Shown here one piece after another: positions 50,193 to 63,253 of a stretch of DNA of 64,000 nucleotides. Position 1 is the stretch's first letter. Each line of letters starts with the position of its first letter. A model generated the notes under the pieces. That model was given only the letters and a program-made list of their open reading frames with translations. It was not told the DNA's origin and did no database searches. Origin of the DNA: Acidipila sp. EB88 (GTDB lineage: Bacteria > Acidobacteriota > Terriglobia > Terriglobales > Acidobacteriaceae); contig NZ_QWEV01000005.1 of NCBI RefSeq assembly GCF_003858395.1, positions 2,170,001 to 2,234,000 on the forward strand, written 5' to 3'. The position numbers and the translations under genes are program-made.

Positions 50193-51557
50193 ATGCGCTA
50201 CCTCCCGAAGTCCGACCAAGAACGCGTTTCCATGCTCCAGGATATCGGTGTGGCCAACATCGACGCCTTGTTCTCGGTCATCCCCGAGCAGTTCCGGCTC
50301 ACGCGCGATCTCGACATCCCGGCCCAGATGGGCGAGTCCGAGATCATCGGCTACTTCAAGCAGGCAGCCGCACACAACGCAAACGGCTACTCGAGCTTCC
50401 TCGGCGCAGGCGCTTACCGGCACTACCGCCCCGTGGTCATCGACTCGCTGGTGCAGCGCGGCGAGTTCCTGACGTCCTACACGCCCTACCAGGCGGAGAT
50501 CACGCAAGGCACCCTTCAGGCGATTTTTGAGTTCCAGACGATGATCTGCGAGCTGACCGGCATGGACATTGCCAATGCCTCCATGTACGACGGCTCGACC
50601 GGCGCGGCCGAGGCTGCGATGATGGCCATTCGCATCACGGGCCGCGACCACGTGGCAGTCGCGCGCACGGTGCACCCCGAGTATCGCGAGGTGATGCACA
50701 CCTACGCCCAGCACCAGGGAACCCGCCAGACCGAGGTCGATTACATCGCCGAAGGCAAGGCCTCGGCCGGACGCGTGGACCTCGCTGCGCTGGCAGCCGG
50801 GATCACCGACGACACCGCCTGCGTGCTGGTGCAGTCGCCCAACTTCTTCGGCGTGGTCGAGGACATCCCGGCCATCGCCGAGATCGTGCATGCCCGGGGA
50901 GCTTTGCTGATCGTGTCGATCGCCGAGGCTGTTTCGCTCGGCGCGGTTCGGCCACCCTTTGAGGCAGACATTGTTTCGCTGGAAGCGCAAAGTTTCGGCG
51001 TTGCCCTGTCCTATGGCGGGCCGTACTGCGGTGTGATCGCAGCCAAGGAGAAGTACCTGCGGCAGATGCCGGGCAGGCTGGTCGGCGAAACCAAGGACAA
51101 GCACGGCAACCGCGGCTTCGTCCTGACACTCTCCACGCGCGAGCAGCACATCCGCCGCGAAAAGGCGACCTCCAACATCTGCACCAACCAGGCCCTGGTC
51201 GCGCTGATGGCGACGATCTTCCTGACGGTGTACGGGCGCGAGGGTATTCGCGAACTTGCCGAGCATAACCTCGCCAAGGGCGACTACGCAGCCAGGACCC
51301 TGTCCTCATCCGGCAAGCTGCTGTTTGCCGGCACGCCCCGCTTTCACGAGTGTGTGCTGCAGACCGACGAGACCGCTGCGGAACTGCAGGCGCGTCTGCT
51401 CGATGAGAAGATCATCGGCGGCCTTGATCTGAAGAAATGGTACCCGGAGCTCGGCAATGCCACGCTGTGGTGCGCAACCGAGTTGACCACCCGCGACGAG
51501 ATCGACCAGGCAGCCTCCTTGCTTGCCGGCGCACCGGTTGCCACGGCCGCACGATAG
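50193..51557 (+). CDS. gcvPA: Glycine dehydrogenase (decarboxylating) subunit 1
   Basis: The 454-residue protein is the N-terminal half of the PLP-dependent P protein in organisms with a split enzyme. Motifs: [75 protein letters not shown] and [17 protein letters not shown]. The PLP lysine is in subunit 2 (GcvPB), which is not encoded here. ATG 50193 starts [15 protein letters not shown], with AAAGGATC upstream. It is last in the gcv group; a long hairpin follows. Confidence 0.96.
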   Translation: MRYLPKSDQERVSMLQDIGVANIDALFSVIPEQFRLTRDLDIPAQMGESEIIGYFKQAAAHNANGYSSFLGAGAYRHYRPVVIDSLVQRGEFLTSYTPYQAEITQGTLQAIFEFQTMICELTGMDIANASMYDGSTGAAEAAMMAIRITGRDHVAVARTVHPEYREVMHTYAQHQGTRQTEVDYIAEGKASAGRVDLAALAAGITDDTACVLVQSPNFFGVVEDIPAIAEIVHARGALLIVSIAEAVSLGAVRPPFEADIVSLEAQSFGVALSYGGPYCGVIAAKEKYLRQMPGRLVGETKDKHGNRGFVLTLSTREQHIRREKATSNICTNQALVALMATIFLTVYGREGIRELAEHNLAKGDYAARTLSSSGKLLFAGTPRFHECVLQTDETAAELQARLLDEKIIGGLDLKKWYPELGNATLWCATELTTRDEIDQAASLLAGAPVATAAR

Positions 51558-51927
51558 CACCTGCCGTATGTAGCCAGAGCGCGCCGCGTGCCAGCGCGCT
51601 CTGGCTGCATCGGCCCAGGTCCAGCGGGGTCGATGTGACCTTAGACACCCTTCCGCGACGACTAAGTGCGAGCCAAGCGAGATATGCGCCCGCTGCCCGG
51701 CATCGCACTGGAGATGCCGCAGAAGCCCATGCAGCACGCGGCCAGTGCATTGCATGCGCATTGTTGCATACGCAGTGTTTACACGCCCCCGGTCGCCTTC
51801 ACCAACCGCCCTGTGGTATCAATAGGGAGCGCGCATGTTGGGGCCGGTGAGCTCACCTGGCGCCAAATCCAAGCCGCGCGACGCTCCCTTTTACCCGCTT
51901 TACCGCTCTACCTGATCCGACACTCGT
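51558..51927 (+). other. Intergenic region before the ATP synthase operon
   Basis: This 370-base region contains the gcv hairpin at its start and, near its end, a stem pairing 51824-51831 with 51882-51889, followed by TTTT 35 bases ahead of the first atp gene (attenuator-like). It must contain the atp promoter, but none was clear. No gene is seen. Confidence 0.4.
51568..51610 (+). terminator. Long hairpin at the end of the gcv operon
   Basis: A 17-bp stem with one G-U pair (51568-51584 with 51594-51610) and a 9-base loop begins 11 bases after gcvPA. It lacks a T-run, so it may rely on Rho or protect the 3' end. Confidence 0.55.
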
Positions 51928-52410
51928 ATGGACGATATTCTGCGCCAACTCGGTGACCTGTTTCTCGGTTCGATCCCGACCATGGTCATCTTTCTTCTTC
52001 TCGTGTTTTGTTACACCGTGCTGGTGCACCGGCCGTTGGGCAAAACGCTTGCCCAGCGCCGTGAGCGCACGGCTGGCGCGGTGGACAAGGCGCATGCCGC
52101 CATTGCCCTGGCCGAGGCCAAAACCCAGGAATACGAAGCGCGGCTGCGTGCAGCACGCTTAGAGATTCAGCAGAACCGCGACCGCCAGGCAGCCGCCTGG
52201 AGCGCCGCGCGTGACAAGGCTGTCGCGGAAGCGCGCGAAGCCGCCACCGGGCAGGTTCGTGCCGCCCGCGCTGCCCTGGCCGCCGACGCCGAACAGACGC
52301 GTGCCGGTATGGCCGCATCGATTGACGCGCTGGCGCAGCAGATCCTTTCCACGATCCTGCCGCCCGCCGCACGCGACACTGTGCCCCAGGCACAGGAGGC
52401 GCGCTCCTGA
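51928..52410 (+). CDS. atpF': ATP synthase F0 subunit b' (short b-type)
   Basis: The 160-residue protein has one N-terminal membrane helix (LFLGSIPTMVIFLLLVFCYT) followed by a long Ala/Arg/Glu coiled coil, the layout of peripheral-stalk b subunits. It starts MDDILRQLGDLF from ATG 51928 and ends with a TGATG overlap with the second b gene. Two different b-like subunits imply a heterodimeric stator as in photosynthetic and some other bacteria. First gene of the atp operon. Confidence 0.85.
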   Translation: MDDILRQLGDLFLGSIPTMVIFLLLVFCYTVLVHRPLGKTLAQRRERTAGAVDKAHAAIALAEAKTQEYEARLRAARLEIQQNRDRQAAAWSAARDKAVAEAREAATGQVRAARAALAADAEQTRAGMAASIDALAQQILSTILPPAARDTVPQAQEARS

Positions 52411-53189
52411 TGCGCTGTTTCGCTCGCAACACCAAGAACAGCCCAACCCGGCTTCGGGGATTTGCAGCTCCGTCCCTGCTGGCGCTTGCGCTGCTGTGTC
52501 CGCTGGTGCCGGCAATCACCGCCCACGCGCAAGCCACGGCGCAAACGGCTCCTCAGCCGACCAGCCACTTGCAGCACGATCCCCAGACCACCGGGGGGCC
52601 TGCGACCAAGATGGAGGGCGGCGTGCCCGAGGAAGGGCTGGAGCAGTACACCCACTCCTCTACCGTGGCCGCCATCGCAAAGCACCTTGGCGTTTCCACC
52701 GCCCAGGCCGCGCGATACTTCGAAGATTTCAACTCTGGCGTCCTGATCCTGGTGATCCTGTACTTCTTGGTGAAGTTGCTGCCGGGCAAGTTCCGCGCCA
52801 AGCGGCAGGGCATCACCAAGGACCTTGAGAGTGCACGCCAGCAGACCGCCGATGCTCAGGAACGTCTCGGGCGCATTGAGCGCCAGCTGCAGTCCATCGG
52901 GACCGAAGTAGACGCGTTGCGCCAGCAGGCAGCAGCCTCAAGCCATCGCGACGAGATCGCCATGCAGCAGGCACTTGAAACCGAGCGGCAAAGAATCGTG
53001 CGCGCCGCGCAGGCCGAGATCCAGGCAGCGCAGGCAACTGCGGAACGTGGTTTGAAGCGTTATGCTTCGGACCTTGCCGTGGATCGCGCTGCGGAGCGGG
53101 TGCAATTGACCACTGAAGGAGACAAGGCGCTGGTGGATGAGTTTCTGCAGGGCCTTGCCGGTGAGCTCGGCAAACGGGGGCAGAACTGA
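52410..53189 (+). CDS. atpF: ATP synthase F0 subunit b with long N-terminal extension
   Basis: The 259-residue protein begins with a signal-peptide-like stretch (APSLLALALLCPLVPAITAHA; possible cleavage after AHA) and about 60 Gln/Thr/Gly-rich residues. Then comes a membrane helix (GVLILVILYFLVKLLPGKF, about 110-128) and the stalk coiled coil to the end. Normal b subunits are 155-170 residues with the helix at the N-terminus. The extra part would place about 80 residues in the periplasm. It overlaps both neighbours by one base (TGATG), indicating strict co-translation. Confidence 0.85.
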   Translation: MRCFARNTKNSPTRLRGFAAPSLLALALLCPLVPAITAHAQATAQTAPQPTSHLQHDPQTTGGPATKMEGGVPEEGLEQYTHSSTVAAIAKHLGVSTAQAARYFEDFNSGVLILVILYFLVKLLPGKFRAKRQGITKDLESARQQTADAQERLGRIERQLQSIGTEVDALRQQAAASSHRDEIAMQQALETERQRIVRAAQAEIQAAQATAERGLKRYASDLAVDRAAERVQLTTEGDKALVDEFLQGLAGELGKRGQN

Positions 53190-53728
53190 TGGCTACCGTG
53201 TATGCCGCACGCTATGCCCGCGCACTGCTCGACGTAGTCGAGACCAACAAGATAGACCCCGAAGCCGCTGGTCGCGAACTTGCCGACCTGCTGGATGCCT
53301 GGTCCGAGAGTGCCGCGCTGCGCAACGTATTTCTCGACCCCTCTTACGCGGCTGACAAGAAGATCTCCCTGCTGGACAAGCTCAACGAGCGACTCCACAT
53401 GCAGAAGACACTGCGGAACTTCATCGCGGTGATCCTGCGCCATGAGCGCATGGAGGCTTTTCCGGAGATTGTCTCGGAGTACGACCGCATGGTGCGTGGC
53501 GACCTCAAGATCGCCAGGGTGGAATGGACCAGCGCACGCGCGCTCAGCACCGAGGAGCGTGGGGCGATTGAGCAGCGCATTGCAGAGTTGACCGGCACGC
53601 GGGTCGAAGCGACCTTCCGTGAAGATCCGGCTCTGCTGGGTGGCGCACGGTTGCAGATCGGCTCCGTGGTCTACGATGGCACGGTGCGCGGGCGGCTGGA
53701 CCAGTTGAAGGAACGGCTCGCCTCCTGA
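53189..53728 (+). CDS. atpH: ATP synthase F1 subunit delta
   Basis: The 179-residue stalk protein links the b dimer to the alpha subunits. It starts MATVYAARYARALLDVVETN, has LDPSYAADKKISLLDKLNER and FIAVILRHERMEAFPEIVSE, and ends with the strand region EATFREDPALLGGARLQIGS typical of the OSCP/delta C-terminal domain. Start ATG 53189 overlaps the b gene. A 174-base gap with a perfect inverted repeat separates it from atpA. Confidence 0.94.
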   Translation: MATVYAARYARALLDVVETNKIDPEAAGRELADLLDAWSESAALRNVFLDPSYAADKKISLLDKLNERLHMQKTLRNFIAVILRHERMEAFPEIVSEYDRMVRGDLKIARVEWTSARALSTEERGAIEQRIAELTGTRVEATFREDPALLGGARLQIGSVVYDGTVRGRLDQLKERLAS

Positions 53729-53789
53729 GCGACCCTTCGCGCGCTGACTTCTGCGCGCATTTGGAAGGGCTGTTGCGGAGCGCGGGATT

Positions 53790-53813
53790 CGGTTCCTGAT
53801 CAATCAGGAACCG
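53790..53813 (+). repeat. Perfect inverted repeat upstream of atpA
   Basis: A 10-bp perfect stem (53790-53799 with 53804-53813) around TCAA lies 90 bases before atpA. It has no T-run. It could be an mRNA processing or stability hairpin or a regulator site; none is proven. Confidence 0.6.
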
Positions 53814-53902
53814 CAGTCAGGACATTCCGGTTGGCCGGTGCGACACGAGCCGGAGCAAACGAGTTCAGAGCAAGTTAGAAGAAAAGGGCTGCAAGGGAAC
53901 CG

Positions 53903-55543
<1,641 letters not shown>

Positions 55544-55546
55544 TCC

Positions 55547-58284
<2,738 letters not shown>

Positions 58285-58287
58285 GCC

Positions 58288-58722
58288 ATGGCAGACGAAA
58301 CAGCAGCAGGCTTTTCACAGGGCAAGCTCAAGGTCCGCCTGGTCACCCCGGAGCGCATCCTGATCGATACGGATGCCTCCTCGGTGACGCTGCCGGGGAC
58401 CGCGGGCGTGCTTGAGGCGCTGCCTGGTGCAGCGCCCCTGCTCACGGCAATCGGTGCCGGCGACCTGATCATCGGTGGCGCACAGGGCGGCGACCAGCGC
58501 TTCATCGTCGCTCGCGGCTTTGCCGAAGTGCTTCCCGACCGGGTCACCGTTCTGGCCGAGTACGCGGTGAAGCCAGAAGAAGTGGACAAGGGCGCAGCCG
58601 AACAGCAGCTCAAGGACGGACAGAAGCTCGAATCTGATGCTGGCGACGATCCACGCAAGTATGCCGCGGCCCGGGAAACAGTGCTGGAAGCCGAAGCCAA
58701 GCTGGGCACTCCTGGCCAGTAA
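58288..58722 (+). CDS. atpC: ATP synthase F1 subunit epsilon
   Basis: The 144-residue protein has the N-terminal beta sandwich (KLKVRLVTPERILIDTDASS, VTLPGTAGVLEALPGAAPLL, FIVARGFAEVLPDRVTVLAE) and the C-terminal helical hairpin (VDKGAAEQQLKDGQKLESDA). It can brake ATP hydrolysis when extended. ATG 58288 has GCTAAGCC upstream and follows atpD by 3 bases. It ends the operon; a UUCG-loop terminator follows. Confidence 0.95.
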   Translation: MADETAAGFSQGKLKVRLVTPERILIDTDASSVTLPGTAGVLEALPGAAPLLTAIGAGDLIIGGAQGGDQRFIVARGFAEVLPDRVTVLAEYAVKPEEVDKGAAEQQLKDGQKLESDAGDDPRKYAAARETVLEAEAKLGTPGQ

Positions 58723-58785
58723 GGCAAAGCACATCCACCGGGCTTAGCACTAAAGGCAACGCATTTTTTGCTATGTCGGTGAGAA

Positions 58786-59550
58786 TCAGGAAGGGCGGGT
58801 CTTCGGACCTCGCCCTTTTTTCTGCGTGGCATGGGACGGAAGGGTCGCTGGCTGAAGCGTCTGTGACAGCGTGTCTTCCATGACGGCGTAGCCTTGGCCG
58901 TTGGGGTGCAACCCGTCCTGCAAGTACGCGGCGTCCTTGCCGCGCATGGGCGTGTAGTAGTCCACCAGCACGAGGTGCTCGGCAGCGGCGTAGCTTCTGA
59001 TCATCGCGTTCAGGGTTCGGACTTGGACATCGCAGCACGTGATGGGTGTGAGCTCGCACAGGATGACGCGTATGCCCGCCGCCTGTCCCTGTGCTGTCAT
59101 CCTCCCGATGCCGGCCATGACCCCCGCATAATCGGGCTTATCGACGCGCACGTCGTTCGCGCCAGTCAGCAGCACCACCTGCGGCAGTCCGGTCTCCACT
59201 ACTGCCTTCTGGAATCTGGCAGCAATCTGGCGGGTGGTCTGCCCGGGGATTCCCGCGTTATGCCTGGGCATGGGCCAGAAATGCGTAATCGAGTCGCCCA
59301 GAAAGACCGTTTCAGCGTTGATGGTGCTGGGGAGCGGAAAGGATGCTGGAACCGGCTTCGCCGCTACCCGGGCTCGGCATCCCACCCCGGCCAGCAGGGG
59401 CAACAGGATCGCGAGTAGTCCGCACAGCCGGGGCAGGCGGTTCTTTCGCCTGGGCAAAAGGAGCCCAGGCAAGCTTTGTACGCGTGGCCGACTGTGCCTG
59501 CGCAGGGAGTGCGGTCTCTCCGCGACGGTAGCGGAGGATGGGCTTCTCAT
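58786..59550 (-). CDS. SGNH/GDSL-type hydrolase, exported
   Basis: The protein has all four SGNH blocks: FLGDSIT (S87 nucleophile in the longest version), GIPGQTT, LLTGANDV and DGLHPNG (D212, H215). It probably removes acyl or acetyl groups from sugars or lipids. Upstream of the domain is an Arg-rich stretch and a signal peptide (GLLAILLPLLAGVGC; imperfect lipobox). The longest version (254 residues, start 59550) overlaps the acyltransferase coding region by 239 bases. A later TTG near 59480-59460 would reduce the overlap and still keep the signal peptide. It may counter the acyltransferase on the same glycan (inference). Confidence 0.85.
   Translation of the reverse strand: MRSPSSATVAERPHSLRRHSRPRVQSLPGLLLPRRKNRLPRLCGLLAILLPLLAGVGCRARVAAKPVPASFPLPSTINAETVFLGDSITHFWPMPRHNAGIPGQTTRQIAARFQKAVVETGLPQVVLLTGANDVRVDKPDYAGVMAGIGRMTAQGQAAGIRVILCELTPITCCDVQVRTLNAMIRSYAAAEHLVLVDYYTPMRGKDAAYLQDGLHPNGQGYAVMEDTLSQTLQPATLPSHATQKKGRGPKTRPS
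58791..58822 (+). terminator. Rho-independent terminator of the atp operon
   Basis: An 11-bp stem with one bulged T (58791-58801 with 58806-58817), a TTCG loop and six T form an efficient terminator. It overlaps the last codons of the convergent SGNH hydrolase gene. Confidence 0.93.
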
Positions 59551-60460
59551 AATAGAACCAGCTCAAGGTGGAGTAGCCCAGTACAGCAGCGATAGCCAGA
59601 GGCCTGTAGGGAATCAGGCTAAGAACAAGAAGGTGCATCAGGTATACCGAGTAGCTGATGGTGCCGAGTGAGCGGAGCGGAGTCCACGCCAGCGCTTTCG
59701 ACGTTGCCTCCAGTGCATAGGCAAACATGCCAAAAGCAATCAGCAGCGTGCACTCATAGACGAGCGTGTTGCCGATGCGGGTGTTGGCATACGTGCTCAC
59801 GTGGTAATGCGAGAGCAGCAGGAACCCGCCCAGGCCGGCAGCCAGGGCAGCGGCGTAGAGCTTTCTTGGCACCAGTGTTCCTGCGATGGCAATCAGCGCC
59901 CCCACGGCAAGCGTGTCCATGCGGAATGGCAGCAGCATGTAGATCATCCACGGCTCCTTGGACAAAGGAGTGCACAGGAAACGCAGGATGGGAGCAAGCA
60001 CTAACAATGTTGAAGACAGCCAGATCAGGTGCTTCCTGCTCATCCAGAAAACAGCGAGCGGCCAGAGCAGGTAGAACTGTTCTTCCACGGCCAGCGACCA
60101 GAGCGGAAGCACCTCCGACTGGTGAATGCCCAGGGGCTGCAGGAAGTTCATCGCGCCGAAGTAGTAGGGCCAGAAGTGTATCCACCCATTTGTAACGACC
60201 GCGCCTACAATTACCAACGCGAGCAGATATGCAGGAAGAATGCGACGCGCACGGTGGGCATAAAAGCTCCCGATATATCCGCCAAACGATTTCGCCTTTT
60301 CCTTCAGCAGGATTGAAGTGATCAGGAACCCGGACAGCACGAAGAAGACGTCCACGCCCATCCACAGCAGCTTGACGTGGTACGCGTGGTGGATGACCAC
60401 CATGGCGATTGCCAGACCTCGAAGACCGTCCAGCTGCGGGATTCGTTTGGAAGCGCTCAT
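59312..60460 (-). CDS. Acyltransferase 3 family membrane protein
   Basis: This 382-residue OafA-type protein starts MSASKRIPQLDGLRGLAIAM, has the His motif (VVIHHAYH), VDVFFVLSGFLITSILLKE, HRARRILPAYLLALVIV and PLWSLAVEEQFYLLWPLAVF, about ten membrane helices, and then, after ILRYRRGETALP, a 65-residue Pro/Ala/Gly-rich tail encoded in the region that overlaps the SGNH gene. The catalytic core is complete before the overlap. ATG 60460 is the natural start. Pairing of an acyltransferase with an SGNH hydrolase is common in surface-polysaccharide modification. Confidence 0.92.
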   Translation of the reverse strand: MSASKRIPQLDGLRGLAIAMVVIHHAYHVKLLWMGVDVFFVLSGFLITSILLKEKAKSFGGYIGSFYAHRARRILPAYLLALVIVGAVVTNGWIHFWPYYFGAMNFLQPLGIHQSEVLPLWSLAVEEQFYLLWPLAVFWMSRKHLIWLSSTLLVLAPILRFLCTPLSKEPWMIYMLLPFRMDTLAVGALIAIAGTLVPRKLYAAALAAGLGGFLLLSHYHVSTYANTRIGNTLVYECTLLIAFGMFAYALEATSKALAWTPLRSLGTISYSVYLMHLLVLSLIPYRPLAIAAVLGYSTLSWFYYEKPILRYRRGETALPAQAQSATRTKLAWAPFAQAKEPPAPAVRTTRDPVAPAGRGGMPSPGSGEAGSSILSAPQHHQR

Positions 60461-61047
60461 TGGTTTGTACTGACAGTAACACCTCCCGCGCCTGCCTGCA
60501 GCGCCTTCTGCGCAGGATCCAGGGCGGCTCCGAGAGGTGGCAATGCTACGAAGCGAAGGCTGCTGGGCTGGTTCTCGCGAGATCGCCGTAGGGCAGGACA
60601 GGCACGTATCTCGGCTTCCACAAGATACTCGTGGCGATGTAGGTAAATACTAAGTAAACGATGCACATCTTACCCGCAAATTCATCGGGTGAGGCAACGG
60701 TTACAACGAGGTCGAGAGGCGAGCAAGGCAGTAAAGATGCTTTTGCATGGGCCAGGGAGAATGGTGGCCGTCGTTCTGGAGGCTGCTGCGTCAGCGCGAC
60801 TCCGCCCCGTCGCGTGCATCGCAGCGGTACCCGGCCGCAGCGTGAGGAGCGGCGCGCCTCCGCCTGGCCGACGCCCCTAAAGGCACGAGACAGATCGTGA
60901 TCCAGTGGGCCTCCAGGCGGAGTAGGGAAGCTTCACGGCGAAGCACGCGCGTACCGCCGCTGCAACGGCCGCCAGCCGACCCGATGGTACCGCTTCACCA
61001 CTCCTTCCGTTCCCCAACACTGCGTCTTGCCGTGTAAGCTCAACACC
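60461..61047. other. Divergent intergenic region of about 590 bases
   Basis: No convincing gene is seen; short frames (60661-60900, 60689-60880) are Arg/Gly-rich and lack ribosome-binding sites. Promoters for the acyltransferase (minus) and the PP2C phosphatase (plus) must be here. The stretch around 60630-60690 is AT-rich and is the likeliest site. Confidence 0.4.
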
Positions 61048-61782
61048 GTGTCGATCGCACTTCACCCCACGGCCACTGCGCTGACCCACGTCGGGCAGGT
61101 GCGCCGCACCAACCAGGATGCCTGGAGCTACTCTCTTGAGGCAGGGCTGTTTGCGGTGTGCGATGGCATGGGCGGCATGGCGGGCGGCGAGATCGCAAGC
61201 CAGATCGCGGTGGAAGCCTTTGTGGAGCACCTCGCCCCGGTGCCCGAAGCCCAGCGCACCGCGCGCCTGGTGACCCAGGCCGTCTGCGCCGCGAACCGGC
61301 GCGTGCAGGCGCGGGCCGCGCACGAGCGAGCACTGCAGGGCATGGGCACAACGCTGGTTGCGCTGGCGCTCTGCGCCGCCAACAAGGCAGCCATTGTGCA
61401 CGTGGGTGACAGTCGCTGCTACCGATGGCGGCATGGATCCTTGGAAGCCTGCACCGAAGACCACTCCCTGATCGCCGAGCAGATTCGCAACGGCGTGCTG
61501 ACCGAAGCCCAGGCGGCACTCTCCCCCATGCGCAACGTCATTACGCGCGCGGTGGGAACGAGGCGTTCGGTGCTGCCCGAGGTGCAGATGCTGCTGCTGG
61601 AGCCGGGTGACGTGTTTCTGCTGTGCTCGGATGGCCTGTGCCGGGAGCTCCCGGACGCTGCGATCGCCGGGCTGCTGCGCGGCGATGCGCCCCTCCCCGA
61701 GCGCAACCGGGCGCTGGTGGAGGCTGCGCTCGCAGCCGGCGGACGGGATAACGTCACGTCGATGCTGGTGCGCATCGAGTAG
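61048..61782 (+). CDS. PP2C-family Ser/Thr protein phosphatase (Stp1/PrpC-like)
   Basis: The 244-residue soluble metal-dependent phosphatase has the motifs in order: VGQVRRTNQDAW, LFAVCDGMGGMAGGEIAS (metal aspartate), MGTTLVALAL, AAIVHVGDSRCYRWR, EDHSLIAEQIRNG, NVITRAVGT, DVFLLCSDGLCRELPD and GGRDNVTSMLVRIE. Stp1-type enzymes dephosphorylate targets of Hanks-type kinases. No kinase gene lies in the window. Start is GTG 61048 or TTG 61027; neither has a clear ribosome-binding site. Confidence 0.94.
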   Translation: MSIALHPTATALTHVGQVRRTNQDAWSYSLEAGLFAVCDGMGGMAGGEIASQIAVEAFVEHLAPVPEAQRTARLVTQAVCAANRRVQARAAHERALQGMGTTLVALALCAANKAAIVHVGDSRCYRWRHGSLEACTEDHSLIAEQIRNGVLTEAQAALSPMRNVITRAVGTRRSVLPEVQMLLLEPGDVFLLCSDGLCRELPDAAIAGLLRGDAPLPERNRALVEAALAAGGRDNVTSMLVRIE

Positions 61783-61941
61783 ACGCGATCGATGCTAGGG
61801 CAACCGTGTAGCCCCTGGCTCCCGGCCCTGTTTTGCCCACTGTCCGGCAATCGGACACCGTCTCCCCCGGAACCGTTTCCTGCAACCCAGCAACCTCCAG
61901 CCGGGCAGCCGGGGCGAGGACGCAAGGAGTATCTTGAAGAA

Positions 61942-63015
61942 ATGGTACGGATGACAGTGCTGGCCAGCGGCTCCCGGGGAAACTGCACAGTGGTGACGGG
62001 TGGCCGCACCTCGGTGCTGGTCGATGCCGGGGTCAGTTGCCGGGAGATCCTGAAGCGCATGCAGATGGCCGGCGAAGACCCAGCCAAACTGAGCGCTATC
62101 CTGATCACGCACGAGCACCAGGATCATGTGCAGGGATTGTCGGTCCTGGCTCGTCGGCTGGGCATCCCGGTGTATTTCACCGAGGCGACCCACCGGGCCT
62201 GGATGCGCTGGATGACCCCGCAGCGCCGCATGACCTACGCTGACTGGCTTGCTGCACGCAAGGCAGAAGCCGCGGCCAAAGCGGCCGAGGCCGAGCAGAC
62301 GGGCGCGCCGGACGGCGCTGAAACCTCTAACCCGTTCTATCGGGAGGCAGCCCTCGAGGAGTGCGCCCGGGAGCAGGCCGAGATGGCCGGCCAGGCGGAA
62401 GCCGAGGGCCTCGCCGGGCAGACTCAAAGCACGGCCGCGGTGGTGCCAGACGACGCCGAGGCAAGCAGCCTGCCGGAGGGACCCATCAAGAGCGTTGCCG
62501 CGGACCCCTGCGCGCTGCCCGGGGTGGAGTTCTTCAAGGCGGGTGCACGCTTTGCGATTGGCGATCTGGATATCTCGGCCTTTACTATCCCCCACGACGC
62601 CACCGACCCGGTAGGATTTGTGCTCCGGAGCGAGGGCATCAAGATCGGCCTGGCCACGGATCTGGGTTACATGCCCCCGAATGTTTCCGAGCAGCTGCGA
62701 GGCTGCGACGTGGTGATGCTTGAATCCAACCATGACCTCGACATGCTGCGGGATGGCCCCTATCCCTGGTCGGTGAAGCAGCGCGTGCTGTCGCGGGTGG
62801 GCCACCTGTCCAACGCGGCGGCGGCGGATTACCTGGAGAAAAACTACGATGGGCAGGCCGCGTACGTGGTACTGGCGCACCTGTCGGAGAGCAACAACAT
62901 GCCCGAGCTGGCGCGGGTCGCGGCAGAGTGGGCCCTGCGCAATCGCATGAACCTGCTGGCCAATAAACTGGTCATCGCTCAGCAGCACGAACCCACAACC
63001 TCGATCTCGCTGTAA
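61942..63015 (+). CDS. Metallo-beta-lactamase-fold hydrolase, YycJ/WalJ-like, with large insertion
   Basis: The 357-residue protein has VLASGSRGNCTVV, LVDAGVSCREI, the metal motif THEHQDHVQGL (57-62), IPHDATDPVGFVL, IGLATDLGY and LESNHDLDML, plus the conserved C-terminal VVLAHLSESNN, the pattern of YycJ/VicX proteins (5'-3' exonuclease activity is reported for members of this group). Residues about 90-192 form an Ala/Glu-rich insertion absent from the roughly 260-residue family type. ATG 61942 (MVRMTVLASGS) is preferred over a Pro-rich upstream extension; AAGGAG lies 13 bases upstream. It follows the PP2C gene on the same strand. Confidence 0.92.
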   Translation: MVRMTVLASGSRGNCTVVTGGRTSVLVDAGVSCREILKRMQMAGEDPAKLSAILITHEHQDHVQGLSVLARRLGIPVYFTEATHRAWMRWMTPQRRMTYADWLAARKAEAAAKAAEAEQTGAPDGAETSNPFYREAALEECAREQAEMAGQAEAEGLAGQTQSTAAVVPDDAEASSLPEGPIKSVAADPCALPGVEFFKAGARFAIGDLDISAFTIPHDATDPVGFVLRSEGIKIGLATDLGYMPPNVSEQLRGCDVVMLESNHDLDMLRDGPYPWSVKQRVLSRVGHLSNAAAADYLEKNYDGQAAYVVLAHLSESNNMPELARVAAEWALRNRMNLLANKLVIAQQHEPTTSISL

Positions 63016-63253
63016 ACTGTGCGCGTTGTTTGTGCCTTTGCCGAGCGGGCCGCCGTCTTGCCGGGGATGTAGCAGGATTGGTTCCGAGCCGCCTGCGAAT
63101 AAGCCACTTATTCAATGACTGGCTTACAATAGTGACAGAATCTTTCTTTTTCCCGTGAACCTGGACCGTCATTTTGCCTGGCGACGCAGCCTATTTTGCC
63201 GCAAAATGAAGAACTCCGAGGGCCGGATGCATCGAAAGTTAATGAGGAGCAGC

